This document shows positions 26,163-35,298 of a stretch of DNA of 64,000 nucleotides, piece after piece. The translations under genes were made by a program, and so were the position numbers. The DNA comes from Vibrio natriegens NBRC 15636 = ATCC 14048 = DSM 759 (GTDB lineage: Bacteria > Pseudomonadota > Gammaproteobacteria > Enterobacterales > Vibrionaceae), in contig NZ_CP141823.1 in the NCBI RefSeq assembly GCF_035621455.1, positions 620,001 to 684,000 of the forward strand. Direction: 5' to 3'. The notes under the pieces were generated by a model. The model saw only the letters and a list, made by a program, of their open reading frames with translations. It made no database searches and was not told the DNA's origin. The stretch's first letter is position 1. Every line of letters starts with the position of its first letter.

Positions 26163-26297
26163 GGTATGCAATCCAACCAGTCCAGCGACGCGCTGGGATT
26201 CGGGTGCATAATTAGTTAATAATTAACCAATTAAAAGAAAAATAAATTAATCTTTAAAAGCAAAAATATTTATTGATTATCCTCACTTTGGAAACGC

Positions 26298-26327
26298 CCA
26301 AACGACGGGCATCTTGAAGTCGTTTGG
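26298..26327. repeat. Dispersed palindromic repeat, copy 1
   Basis: CCAAACGAC and GTCGTTTGG flank a GGGCATCTTGAA centre, followed by ATATAAA. A near-identical element with the same GCATCTTGA core lies at 33119-33149, and a half-like copy lies near 2051. All are intergenic. This resembles a short interspersed palindrome common between Vibrio genes. Confidence 0.6.
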
Positions 26328-26370
26328 ATATAAATGTTTAAATTGACGTTTAAAAAACTGGAGTACTCTG

Positions 26371-27252
26371 ATGAGAGTTGATGATTTAAAACTGTTCACG
26401 AAAGTGGTTGAACTCGGTAGCTTTACAGCTGCTGCACATGCTCTCGATCTTCCACGCGCCAATGTCAGTCGACGCATTGGCGAACTTGAACGCCATCTTG
26501 GTACTCAACTGTTTCACCGCACCACGCGAAGCTTGTCACTCACTAACAAAGGAGATGTGTATTATCAGGATCTGCAAAAAGCACTGACATTACTCGACTC
26601 CGCTAATGAACAAGCCACTAGTGAAAGCGTAGAAGTACGAGGTAAGGTGAAACTAGGTCTGTTGCCAGAAACCTACGAGTTGATTCAACCCATATTGTTT
26701 GATTTTCAGGATCAATATCCGCAAGTCGAGTTGGATGTGCGCAACATTACTAATGGCTTTATCGATATGTTCCAACAGGGGCTGGACATTGCTGTTCATG
26801 GTGGCGCATTGTTTGATTCTGATATCGTCGCGCGTAAAATTTTGACCTTAGATCGCTGTGTGGTTGCGTCGCCGAAATACCTCGAGAAACATGGCACGCC
26901 AACAACTCTGGAAGAGTTAAGTGAACACCAATCGATTTGTTTTCGTTGGCCAAGCGGCGCTGTAGATAATAATTGGCACTTCCAAGAACAGAATATTATG
27001 GTTAGTCCCAAGCTTATCTCCAACAATATTGGCTTCATTAAAAGCTCGACACTTCTTGATCGAGGCATCAGCTACATCGCCAAGGTATTGGTCGAAAAAG
27101 AGCTCGAATCAGGGGATTTAGTACAAGTATTGTCTCACTACTCTGTCACTAAAGAGACCGGCTGGCTTCTTTACCCTCAACCTAAGACATTGAATCAGGC
27201 GAGCCGATTACTTATCGAGCATTTGTGCAACAAAATACCAAAACATCTGTAG
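26371..27252 (+). CDS. LysR-family transcriptional regulator
   Basis: This 293-residue protein has a LysR helix-turn-helix (GSFTAAAHALDLPRANVSRRIGELERHLGTQLFHRTTRSLSLT) followed by an effector domain of the CrgA-like group (VRGKVKLGLLPETYELIQP). A GGAG ribosome binding site lies just before the ATG. It ends about 100 bases before a three-gene RND efflux operon on the same strand, so it is probably the local regulator of that pump. The ligand is unknown. Confidence 0.93.
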   Translation: MRVDDLKLFTKVVELGSFTAAAHALDLPRANVSRRIGELERHLGTQLFHRTTRSLSLTNKGDVYYQDLQKALTLLDSANEQATSESVEVRGKVKLGLLPETYELIQPILFDFQDQYPQVELDVRNITNGFIDMFQQGLDIAVHGGALFDSDIVARKILTLDRCVVASPKYLEKHGTPTTLEELSEHQSICFRWPSGAVDNNWHFQEQNIMVSPKLISNNIGFIKSSTLLDRGISYIAKVLVEKELESGDLVQVLSHYSVTKETGWLLYPQPKTLNQASRLLIEHLCNKIPKHL

Positions 27253-27356
27253 CACGCTTTTATTGTCACGATTTTCGTGACATTGATTCATGCTCACACG
27301 TGATTATCTAATCACCTTTCACCGATAAGATGGCGCCGAACTTATGGAGCTATCTT

Positions 27357-28439
27357 ATGAATCACGTAATCAAAACAGCAGCACTGAGTAGTGTTGCTCT
27401 TGCTTTGTTTGGCTGTAACCAAACTCAACAACCTCTTCAGGAATCCTTTTCATCAAGACCAATCCAGGTGATTGAGGTATCTGGCGACAATGCAACGCTG
27501 GAAAAATCATTCAGTGGGATTGTTGAAGCCAAAGAAATAGCGGCGCTCTCTTTCCGAGTTCCGGGCACGCTATCCAGCGTATTGGTAAAAAAAGGCGATC
27601 ATGTCGAGAAAGGACAAGTGATCGCTCGCCTTGACCCTCATGATTACCAAGTGTCGCTGGATGAACTTGAAGCTCGTATGTTAGAAGCAAAATCGGCTCA
27701 TAAGTTAGCGAAAGCAGAGTTAAAGCGTGTTCGACAAGCTACATCAGAAGATGCCATTGCAAGCGTGAACCTTGACCGTGCGGTAAGCAGTTATGAACGC
27801 AGTGTGTCATCGGTGAAAGTGGTTGAGAAGAACATTCAACGTGCCAAAGACGCGCTAGGTTACACCGAGTTGCGCGCTCCGTTCTCTGGCATCATTGGCG
27901 AAGTCAACGTGGAGCAATTTGAGCAAACCAGCCCGGGATTATCCGTTGTGACGCTACAACAAGATGGAAACTGGGAAGTCGATATCGATGTGCCAGAGAA
28001 CATGATTCAGGATTTCTCCTTAGGTCAGGATGCAGAGTTAACCTGGTATGACACAGAGCAATCCTATCGCGCCGTTGTCAGTGAAATTGCCCCTAAGAAG
28101 CACATGCTGAAACAAACTTATACTGTGACGTTAGATGTCGACTCGGCATCTAACGACTTGTTTACCGGCAAAGCGGTGACGGTAAATACTCACTTCACCC
28201 AACAGGCATCCAGCCACTGCTTCCCTTACTCTGCCGTATTGGGAGAAAAAGCCAGCCTGCACGTTAATGTCGTGCGTGACCAAGTTGTACACGAAGAACC
28301 CGTAAACCTGGAATCAATCGATGCCTATCAGGCATGTGTCACTGGCAATTTTGCCCAAGGTGACTACGTCGTCATCAGCGGCAGCCACTACCTGAGCGAG
28401 GGTGACGTCACCCCAACCCTAACCATCAAGACTCTATAG
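27357..28439 (+). CDS. RND efflux membrane fusion lipoprotein
   Basis: The start is the ATG at 27357 (MNHVIKTAALSS), with GGAG seven bases upstream. The lipobox LALFGCN predicts lipid attachment near residue 19-20. The HlyD/AcrA fold is seen in the barrel-sandwich halves (LSFRVPGTLSSVLVKKGDHVEKGQVIARLDPHDY and LRAPFSGIIGEVNVEQFEQ), separated by a helical hairpin (ARMLEAKSAHKLAKAEL). It forms the periplasmic adaptor between the RND pump encoded ten bases downstream and the outer-membrane channel encoded after it. Length (360 aa) is typical. It belongs to a LysR-MFP-RND-OMP cluster. Confidence 0.93.
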   Translation: MNHVIKTAALSSVALALFGCNQTQQPLQESFSSRPIQVIEVSGDNATLEKSFSGIVEAKEIAALSFRVPGTLSSVLVKKGDHVEKGQVIARLDPHDYQVSLDELEARMLEAKSAHKLAKAELKRVRQATSEDAIASVNLDRAVSSYERSVSSVKVVEKNIQRAKDALGYTELRAPFSGIIGEVNVEQFEQTSPGLSVVTLQQDGNWEVDIDVPENMIQDFSLGQDAELTWYDTEQSYRAVVSEIAPKKHMLKQTYTVTLDVDSASNDLFTGKAVTVNTHFTQQASSHCFPYSAVLGEKASLHVNVVRDQVVHEEPVNLESIDAYQACVTGNFAQGDYVVISGSHYLSEGDVTPTLTIKTL

Positions 28440-28449
28440 GTACGAATCC

Positions 28450-31400
28450 ATGATCAATTTAGCTGAATTCGCTATTCGTCAGCGCAAATTCGTACTCTTT
28501 TTCATCGTATTAAGTGTGATTGCGGGCATCTATTCCTATTTTGACTTAGGCAAGTTGGAAGATCCGAGCTTTACCGTAAAAACAGCCGTTGTTGTCACGC
28601 TCTATCCGGGCGCTTCAGCAGAAGAAGTTGAGCAACAAGTCACTGATACCATCGAAACCAAATTGCAGGAAATGGCTGAGCTCGATAAGTTACGTTCTCT
28701 CTCACGTCCTGGTCTTTCGATGGTATTTGTCGACCTCAACGAGAGCCTCAATTCCAAAGCACTCCCTCAGCAGTGGGATTTACTGAGACGAAAAGTCGAG
28801 GACGTGAAACTCCAACTGCCATCTTCAGCGCAAATTAGCATTGTGCAAGATGAGTTCTCGGAAGTGTATGGCATGCTTTTCTCTATCCACAGTAAAGATG
28901 CTGCTCCAGAAGAGCTACGTCGTTACGCTGAAGAGCTACAACGTCAAATCAAAGCCGTTGACGGGATCAAAAAAATCGAACTGCATGGCGTACAGCCGCG
29001 TGTAGTTAACATTGATATGCCTGACGAACGTCTGGCGCAGTACGGCCTGTCTATTGCTCAGGTTTGGAATCAGCTTAACTCGCAAAACACCACCTTTGAA
29101 GCGGGCAAATTTGATGCGGGCACTGAACGTATTCGCATCGCGCAAACCAGCGAGTTTCAGTCTCTGGAAGACATTCGCAATTTGGTGATCAATGGCGGCA
29201 CCGGTGACCTTGGCTCTGGCTTAATCCGATTAGGCGATATCGCCGATGTTACCATGGGCTACCAAACTCCTGCCTTGTCAGAGAATCGCTACAACGGTGA
29301 ACCAGCCGTGACACTGGCAGTTAGTCCCGTTGAGGGCATCAACGTGGTCTCTCTTGGCGATACGATTCAAAACATCATTGCGAATTACCAAGCTTCACTT
29401 CCACTGGGAGTCGATATTTCAACGGTCGCCTATCAGCCAGAAGAAGTACAAAAATCAATTGATGACTTCGTGGGTAATTTACTTGAAAGTGTACTGATTG
29501 TTTTTGTGGTACTGCTCGTCTTTATGGGCTTTAAAAGTGCAACCATTGTTGGCGCGAGCTTACTACTGACAATTTTGCTGACGTTGAGCTACATGAACAT
29601 TGCAGGCATTGACTTGCACCGAGTTTCGCTGGGTACGTTTATCCTGGCTCTGGGTATGCTGGTTGATAACGCCATTGTTATCACCGATATGATGATCGTG
29701 AAACTCAACAAAGGCATTGAACGCACTCGCGCAGCCATTGATTCAGTCAAAGAAACCGCGATACCACTATTAGGCGCAACGGTAATTGCGATAATGGGCG
29801 CCAGTCCGGTTCTATTCTCAAAGACAGATTCTGCGGAATTCGCCAGCTCGGTATTTTACATTATGGCGTCTTCACTGCTGCTTTCATGGATTGTGGCGAT
29901 GACCTTCACCGTGCTGATGGTTTGGATGTTCGTGAAACCAAAAGCGGTAAAAGAAGAATCCAAACCAAGCCGTTATAAGCAACTGGTCTTTTGGACAGTC
30001 GACAACCCAGTTAAAGCATTATCAGCGTTAGTTCCACTGATCGTTGCGACGGCATTAGCGGTCCCTTATGTTGCAGTAAACTTCATTCCGCAATCCGATC
30101 GCTCAATTGTGTTCTTAGATTACTGGTTGCCAAATGGTGCGAAGATCGAACAAACCTCAGCAGATATGCGCAAGGTCGAGAAGTGGCTGGTCGAACAGCC
30201 AGAAGTCGAAAGTATCTCAAGCTATATCGGAACAAGTGCTCCACGTTTCTCTGTAACGGTAGAGCCAGAACCACTTGACCCGGCATATGGCCAGGTGCTG
30301 ATTAATACCAAAGACTATCCAAGCATCAGCCGCTTAGTTGCTCGCGGTGATGAATGGCTTAAAAATGAGTTTCCGGATGCAGAACCTCGTTTCCGCGCCC
30401 TTAAACTCGCAACAAAAGACAAGTTTGCTGTAGAAGCCCGCTTTTCTGGCCCTGATGAGAACGTGTTGCATCAATTAGCCGCAAAAGCGAAGACCATTTT
30501 TGCCTCTCACCCAGACGCAAAATACATCCGCGACGATTGGCGACAAGAGAGCAAAGTGCTCAAGCCAATCCTGAATCAGGACAAGATGCGTCATGCTGGC
30601 ATCAATCGCACAGACGTAGCATTCGCATTGAAACGCGCTTCTGACGGTATGCCATTGGGTCAGATGAACCTGAATGACGAGCTTATCCCAATCCAATTAC
30701 GTGGAACTTCGCAGACGATGGCTTCGCTAGAAACGTTGCCAGTGCGTTCTCTGATTGGGTTCAACAGCGTTCCACTTGGTCAGATCGTCGATGGTTTTGA
30801 GCTCGTTACCGAAGAGAGCATGATCTGGCGTCGTGATCGCGTGAAAACCATAACGGTTCAGGCCGGTGTTAGCCGAGAGTCAACACCAGCCAACGTTAGA
30901 AACGCGATTAAAGATCAAATTGAAGCGATTGAACTGCCTTCTGGCTACAGCATGGAATGGGGCGGCGAATATTATGACGAAAACAAATCCGTCACGGACA
31001 TCATGAAACAGCAACCGAAAGCCATGCTGATCATGGTGATCATTCTGGTGGCAATGTTTAACGGCTTCAAGCAGCCAATCATCATCTTGGCGACTCTGCC
31101 ATTGGCAGCGTCAGGGGCGGCTTTTGCTCTGCTCGGTTTTGATAAACCATTTGGTTTTATGGCGATCATCGGTGCGATTACGCTGACGGGGATGATCATT
31201 AAAAACGGCATTGTATTAATGGATCAAATAGAACTGGAACGAGCAAACGGTATGAACCTGTCAGACGCGATTAAAGAAGCGACCGTGAACCGAACCATGG
31301 CGATCTCGATGGGCGCACTAACAACCGCGCTAGGCATGATTCCGCTACTTTCGGATCTGCTGTTTGACCAAATGGCAGCAACCATCATCGGTGGTTTAGC

Positions 31401-31512
31401 AGCGGCAACAGTCTTGTCTTTGTTCGTAATGCCTGCACTTTATCGCCTTGCGTACAAGGACAAAGAGCCAATAACCCAAACCAACACTAAGCCACAGGAG
31501 GCGTCATCATGA
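28450..31512 (+). CDS. RND efflux pump, inner-membrane subunit
   Basis: This 1020-residue protein has the twelve-helix AcrB/MexB architecture. It starts with a short cytoplasmic head and TM1 (FVLFFIVLSVIAGIYSYFDLGKLEDPSF). The proton-relay region of TM4 reads LGTFILALGMLVDNAIVITDMM (near residue 400), where a VDN replaces the VDD of AcrB; a single Asp is the rule in several other RND groups. The second half repeats the fold (AIIGAITLTGMIIKNGIVLMDQIELE). It uses the proton gradient to expel drugs, detergents or metabolites from the periplasm. Its gene overlaps that of the outer-membrane channel by four bases. Confidence 0.93.
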   Translation: MINLAEFAIRQRKFVLFFIVLSVIAGIYSYFDLGKLEDPSFTVKTAVVVTLYPGASAEEVEQQVTDTIETKLQEMAELDKLRSLSRPGLSMVFVDLNESLNSKALPQQWDLLRRKVEDVKLQLPSSAQISIVQDEFSEVYGMLFSIHSKDAAPEELRRYAEELQRQIKAVDGIKKIELHGVQPRVVNIDMPDERLAQYGLSIAQVWNQLNSQNTTFEAGKFDAGTERIRIAQTSEFQSLEDIRNLVINGGTGDLGSGLIRLGDIADVTMGYQTPALSENRYNGEPAVTLAVSPVEGINVVSLGDTIQNIIANYQASLPLGVDISTVAYQPEEVQKSIDDFVGNLLESVLIVFVVLLVFMGFKSATIVGASLLLTILLTLSYMNIAGIDLHRVSLGTFILALGMLVDNAIVITDMMIVKLNKGIERTRAAIDSVKETAIPLLGATVIAIMGASPVLFSKTDSAEFASSVFYIMASSLLLSWIVAMTFTVLMVWMFVKPKAVKEESKPSRYKQLVFWTVDNPVKALSALVPLIVATALAVPYVAVNFIPQSDRSIVFLDYWLPNGAKIEQTSADMRKVEKWLVEQPEVESISSYIGTSAPRFSVTVEPEPLDPAYGQVLINTKDYPSISRLVARGDEWLKNEFPDAEPRFRALKLATKDKFAVEARFSGPDENVLHQLAAKAKTIFASHPDAKYIRDDWRQESKVLKPILNQDKMRHAGINRTDVAFALKRASDGMPLGQMNLNDELIPIQLRGTSQTMASLETLPVRSLIGFNSVPLGQIVDGFELVTEESMIWRRDRVKTITVQAGVSRESTPANVRNAIKDQIEAIELPSGYSMEWGGEYYDENKSVTDIMKQQPKAMLIMVIILVAMFNGFKQPIIILATLPLAASGAAFALLGFDKPFGFMAIIGAITLTGMIIKNGIVLMDQIELERANGMNLSDAIKEATVNRTMAISMGALTTALGMIPLLSDLLFDQMAATIIGGLAAATVLSLFVMPALYRLAYKDKEPITQTNTKPQEASS

Positions 31513-32999
31513 AAAAATTCATCCTTGCGCCAATTGTTCTGGCACTGAGTTTGACCGGTTGTGCGGTGGGTCCCGATTATCAGGGGCCAACCACCAGCAT
31601 TGCAGAGACTTACCTTAACAGCCAAGACTCGGGGCTAAGCACCGAGTCACAAACTAATGAGTTTTGGTGGACGGAGTTTAATGACCCAATCTTAAATCAA
31701 CTGGTTCAAGATATGCAGAGTCAAAGTATTCCGCTTAAAGTTGCCGCAGAGCGTGTAAAAATGGCCAACAGCTATAAGACGATGGTGGAATCGTTTAAGG
31801 TGCCGACCATCAGTCTCAGCGCGGGCTATATGAATTATCAGTTCAGTAAGAATGACTCGTCACTGGGCCCGATTTTAAACCCGTTAAGTGATTCGGTATC
31901 CGGCTTACCGCCACAAGTTGGCAATGTCACCTTGATGGATAATCAACACGATGGTGTCTTTGCCGGAGCGAATATCTCGTGGGAGATGGATTTATTTGGA
32001 CGAATTGACCGTCAAGCGAATGCAGCGCAAATTCGTCTGGAGCAAGCTGAAATTTATCAAAGTGGCTTAACCACAGTGATTACGGCGGATTTAATTCATA
32101 ACTACCTTCAGTACCAAGGTGCGAGCGAACGCCTTGACCTGGCGAAGTCAAACTTGGACGATCAGAAACGCACCATGAACCTGGTCGAGAAAGTGGTGCA
32201 AAGCGGCTATGGTTCTGACCTTGATTTAGCACAAGCGAAAGCAACGCTCGCGGCTATGGAAGCGATTGTTCCTCAGCTGGAAATTGCTCAACAAACGCAT
32301 AAACATCGGATTGCGGTGCTCCTTGGAGAACCTCTGACAAAGGTTGAAACCCGTTTGGCACAAAGCCACGGTGTGCCGAGCATGCAGAATATGGTGCCCG
32401 TCGGTTTACCCTCGGATTTATTGAAGCGCCGCACCGATATTCGTCTGGCTGAGCGTGAAATGGCAGCATTGAATGAAGAACTCGCGGCTAGTATTGCCGA
32501 TCAATACCCTAAGTTTTTCTTAACGGGCGCTCCGGGCTTATCCGCATCGAGCTTTGATGATCTGTTCAGTAGTGACTCTTTCGGCTGGATGGGTGCTGCA
32601 GGCGTAAGTTGGAACTTGTTTGACGGCGGGCGCGGGGAGGCAATTGAAGCCATGAACCAAGCACGATTTGATTCGGCGACATTGTCTTATCAGCATACGG
32701 TGGATGCAGCATTGGCAGAAACGGAATCAACTCTATTTGCTTATGGCAGAAGCCAGGAGAACCAGCGTCGAGTTAATGATGCCCTCAAAGCGACGGATAA
32801 CGCAGTGAGCAAGGCGAAGTCACTTTACCGCGCTGGTCTGATTGACCATTTATCGGTGTTAGATGCTCAGCGTCAGCAACGAATGATGCAAGACCAACGT
32901 GTCGCGGCAAAACTGCAAACAGCGCAAGCAACGATTGCACTTTACAAATCACTTGGCGGGGACTGGACACTCAATCCGCCAAACAACTCAGGAAGTTGA
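31509..32999 (+). CDS. Outer-membrane efflux lipoprotein (TolC/OprM family)
   Basis: This 496-residue protein has a lipobox (LSLTGCAVGPDYQGP) and the PDYxxP start typical of NodT/OprM channels. Two OEP repeats follow with the expected long helices, including NEFWWTEFNDPILNQLVQD, GANISWEMDLFGRIDRQANAAQIRLEQAE, PSDLLKRRTDIRLAEREMAALNEELAASIADQYPKFFLTG, and AGVSWNLFDGGRGEAIEAMNQARF. As a trimer it should form the exit duct for the RND pump encoded just before it (ATGA overlap). The operon is thus a complete tripartite system and does not depend on the host TolC. Confidence 0.94.
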   Translation: MKKFILAPIVLALSLTGCAVGPDYQGPTTSIAETYLNSQDSGLSTESQTNEFWWTEFNDPILNQLVQDMQSQSIPLKVAAERVKMANSYKTMVESFKVPTISLSAGYMNYQFSKNDSSLGPILNPLSDSVSGLPPQVGNVTLMDNQHDGVFAGANISWEMDLFGRIDRQANAAQIRLEQAEIYQSGLTTVITADLIHNYLQYQGASERLDLAKSNLDDQKRTMNLVEKVVQSGYGSDLDLAQAKATLAAMEAIVPQLEIAQQTHKHRIAVLLGEPLTKVETRLAQSHGVPSMQNMVPVGLPSDLLKRRTDIRLAEREMAALNEELAASIADQYPKFFLTGAPGLSASSFDDLFSSDSFGWMGAAGVSWNLFDGGRGEAIEAMNQARFDSATLSYQHTVDAALAETESTLFAYGRSQENQRRVNDALKATDNAVSKAKSLYRAGLIDHLSVLDAQRQQRMMQDQRVAAKLQTAQATIALYKSLGGDWTLNPPNNSGS

Positions 33000-33118
33000 T
33001 TATCTGCCAACCTTGATTCTTGGTATTAACTGGAATCATACTCCATTCGTTCATAAAGAGGCTGCTTCGGTGGCCTCTCTATCTATCCCTACAAATTTAT
33101 GTTCTCTCAGATAACTAG

Positions 33119-33149
33119 CCAAATAACCACGCATCTTGAGGTCATTTGG
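33119..33149. repeat. Dispersed palindromic repeat, copy 2
   Basis: CCAAATAACC and GGTCATTTGG (one mismatch) flank ACGCATCTTGA and are followed by GTATATAA. It shares core and layout with the copy at 26298-26327. Confidence 0.6.
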
Positions 33150-33210
33150 GTATATAATACTTTCCCTGAAATATTTTGTTACGTTACTTAGGTAACACTT
33201 GAGAATAAAC

Positions 33211-33474
33211 ATGAACAACAGCAGATGGTTCGGCTTATTGGGCGGCGTGCTCTTTTTAATCAGCACAATGCTGCTTTTTGGGTCCTCGGTCCATGGTGCT
33301 TGGTATAACTTTCCTGCGGAAGCGGTCAACGGCATAGCGTTTACCTTTGCTTTTGGCATCGGACTTAACCGAGCTCTCGCCTATAGCGCAGCGTTAATTA
33401 CACTCGCGGCCCTGTTCTACATCGGTTATGTCGTAGGCTATCGCGTTCATCAAAAGCTAAGAGAATCCTGTTAA
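33211..33474 (+). CDS. Small membrane protein, 87 aa
   Basis: The start is the ATG at 33211 (MNNSRWFGLL), since the TTG four codons upstream lacks a ribosome binding site. Two hydrophobic segments are clear: WFGLLGGVLFLISTMLLFG and AYSAALITLAALFYIGYVVGY. The loop contains WYNFPAEAVNGIAFTFAFGIG, and the tail is basic (RVHQKLRESC). It is probably an inner-membrane protein. I do not recognise the family. It stands alone between the efflux operon and the BCCT gene. Confidence 0.6.
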   Translation: MNNSRWFGLLGGVLFLISTMLLFGSSVHGAWYNFPAEAVNGIAFTFAFGIGLNRALAYSAALITLAALFYIGYVVGYRVHQKLRESC

Positions 33475-33589
33475 CTTCAGCTTCTTCCCATCCCAAAAAT
33501 CAGTGTCTTGGCTGATGCTCCAACAATGAACTTAAATCTACGGTTAAATTCATAATCTTGACGTGCTAGTATTTGCGGCTTTTTGAAGT

Positions 33590-33621
33590 CCCTCACACTT
33601 TTCATCGACTGGATGTGAGGG
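33590..33621 (+). promoter_or_regulatory. Hairpin in the BCCT leader
   Basis: CCCTCACA and TGTGAGGG pair across a 16-base loop about 40 bases before the BCCT start. It lacks a T-run, so it is more likely a protein site or mRNA structure than a terminator. Confidence 0.35.
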
Positions 33622-33660
33622 GAAATACACGGCTTCCAAGCCCAAAAAAGCGAAGTACTT

Positions 33661-35244
33661 ATGTCAAATATGACGAATACCGCCTCCCACGCTCCTGTTC
33701 AGGAAGCAGACTATGCCGCGATCCACCCTCCTTCCCTAGTTAAGCGACTCGAACTCACTAACCCTGTATTTTGGTTAAGTGGTAGCTTTCTTACTCTGTT
33801 CGTTCTGCTCGCTCTGACGAATACTGATTCTCTAACCGCAATGGTTAACAGTGGCTTTGGTTTTGCCACAAAATATTTCGGAGCTTACTGGCAAGTATTG
33901 CTTCTTCTCAATTTCTTAATTGGTTTGGCTCTCGCTTTTGGACGTACTGGTGATGTACGTTTAGGAAGTTTAGCGGAACCAGAAATCGATAATTTCAAAT
34001 GGCTATCGATTGTACTCTGCACCCTACTCGCTGGTGGCGGTGTTTTTTGGGCAGCGGCAGAGCCTATCGCCCATTTCGTTACTGCTCCACCACTCTATGG
34101 TGATGCCTCTCCGAAAAGTGCCGCAATCAACGCGTTATCTCAGTCCTTTATGCATTGGGGTTTCTTAGCCTGGGCAATCCTTGGTGGCCTTTCCTCTATT
34201 GTTTTGATGCATCTCCACTACGACAAGGGTCTACCACTAAAACCTCGTACTCTGCTGTACCCTGTTTTAGGTGATAAAGCCATCAACGGCTGGATTGGTA
34301 ACCTCGCGGATGCGTGCAGTATTATCGCGGTAGCCGCTGGCACGATTGGTCCTATTGGTTTTCTTGGCCTGCAAATCAGTTACGCACTGAATTCTCTGTT
34401 TGGATTGCCAGATACTTTCTTTACGCAAAGCATGGTGATCATTGCTGCCATTCTGATGTACACCCTTTCCGCGCTAAGTGGCGTCAGTAAAGGCATTCAA
34501 ATTGTTAGTCGTTACAATATCATCTTATCCGTTGTTTTGATTGGGTATATTTTGTTCGTTGGTCCAACTACGTTTATTGTCGACGGCTATGTTCAAGGTA
34601 TAGGCCGTTTGGTAGATAACTTCTTTCCAATGGCACTCTACCGTGGTGACGCTGACTGGTTAAGCTGGTGGACCGTTTTCTTCTGGGGCTGGTTTATTGG
34701 TTATGGCCCAATGATGGCGATCTTTATTGCGCGTATCTCTCGCGGTCGCACAATCCGTCAGTTGATCATGGCAATTAGCATTGCTGCACCGCTCATTACC
34801 TGCTTCTGGTTCAGTATTGTTGGTGGTAGTGGTCTGGCATTTGAGCTAGAGAATCCAGGTGTAATTTCATCTGCTTTCGAAGGTTTCAATCTTCCTGCTG
34901 TATTGCTGGCAATTACATCAGAACTGCCATTCCCGATGCTCATTTCGGTGCTGTTCCTAATTTTAACCACGACCTTCATTGTCACCACTGGTGACTCAAT
35001 GACGTACACCATCAGCGTTGTAATGACAGGCTCCACTGAACCTAACGCGGTCATTCGTGCGTTCTGGGGCTTGATTATGGGCTTAGTCGCCATTGCTCTG
35101 ATCTCAATGGGCTCCGGTGGCATCTCGGCGTTGCAGTCCTTCATCGTAATTACCGCAGTGCCAGTGTCTTTGATCATATTGCCAAGCATTTGGAAAGCAC
35201 CAGGTATTGCGAAGCAGATGGCGAAAGAGCAAGGTTTAACGTAA
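33661..35244 (+). CDS. BCCT-family transporter with altered aromatic box
   Basis: This 527-residue protein has twelve membrane helices in the betaine/choline/carnitine transporter pattern (NPVFWLSGSFLTLFVL; GGGVFWAAAEPIAHF; MHWGFLAWAILGGLSS). The family signature in TM8 reads WWTVFFWGWFIGYGP...IARISRGRTIR near residues 334-362. In BetP-type carriers this stretch is FYWAWWISWSPF; here one Trp becomes Phe and another Tyr, so the ligand cage is aromatic but changed. It should import a quaternary or zwitterionic compound, possibly not betaine or choline. It converges on the GntR gene, and the organophosphorus-type operon lies just beyond, so a related substrate is conceivable. Confidence 0.88.
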   Translation: MSNMTNTASHAPVQEADYAAIHPPSLVKRLELTNPVFWLSGSFLTLFVLLALTNTDSLTAMVNSGFGFATKYFGAYWQVLLLLNFLIGLALAFGRTGDVRLGSLAEPEIDNFKWLSIVLCTLLAGGGVFWAAAEPIAHFVTAPPLYGDASPKSAAINALSQSFMHWGFLAWAILGGLSSIVLMHLHYDKGLPLKPRTLLYPVLGDKAINGWIGNLADACSIIAVAAGTIGPIGFLGLQISYALNSLFGLPDTFFTQSMVIIAAILMYTLSALSGVSKGIQIVSRYNIILSVVLIGYILFVGPTTFIVDGYVQGIGRLVDNFFPMALYRGDADWLSWWTVFFWGWFIGYGPMMAIFIARISRGRTIRQLIMAISIAAPLITCFWFSIVGGSGLAFELENPGVISSAFEGFNLPAVLLAITSELPFPMLISVLFLILTTTFIVTTGDSMTYTISVVMTGSTEPNAVIRAFWGLIMGLVAIALISMGSGGISALQSFIVITAVPVSLIILPSIWKAPGIAKQMAKEQGLT

Positions 35245-35257
35245 TCGCTTAAGTGAT

Positions 35258-35292
35258 GATTCCCGGTAACGCTTTACACATTATCGGGAATC
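35258..35292. terminator. Hairpin between BCCT and GntR genes
   Basis: GATTCCCGGTAA pairs with TTATCGGGAATC (one G-U) around an eleven-base loop, in the 54-base gap between the convergent genes. Confidence 0.7.
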
Positions 35293-35298
35293 TATTAC

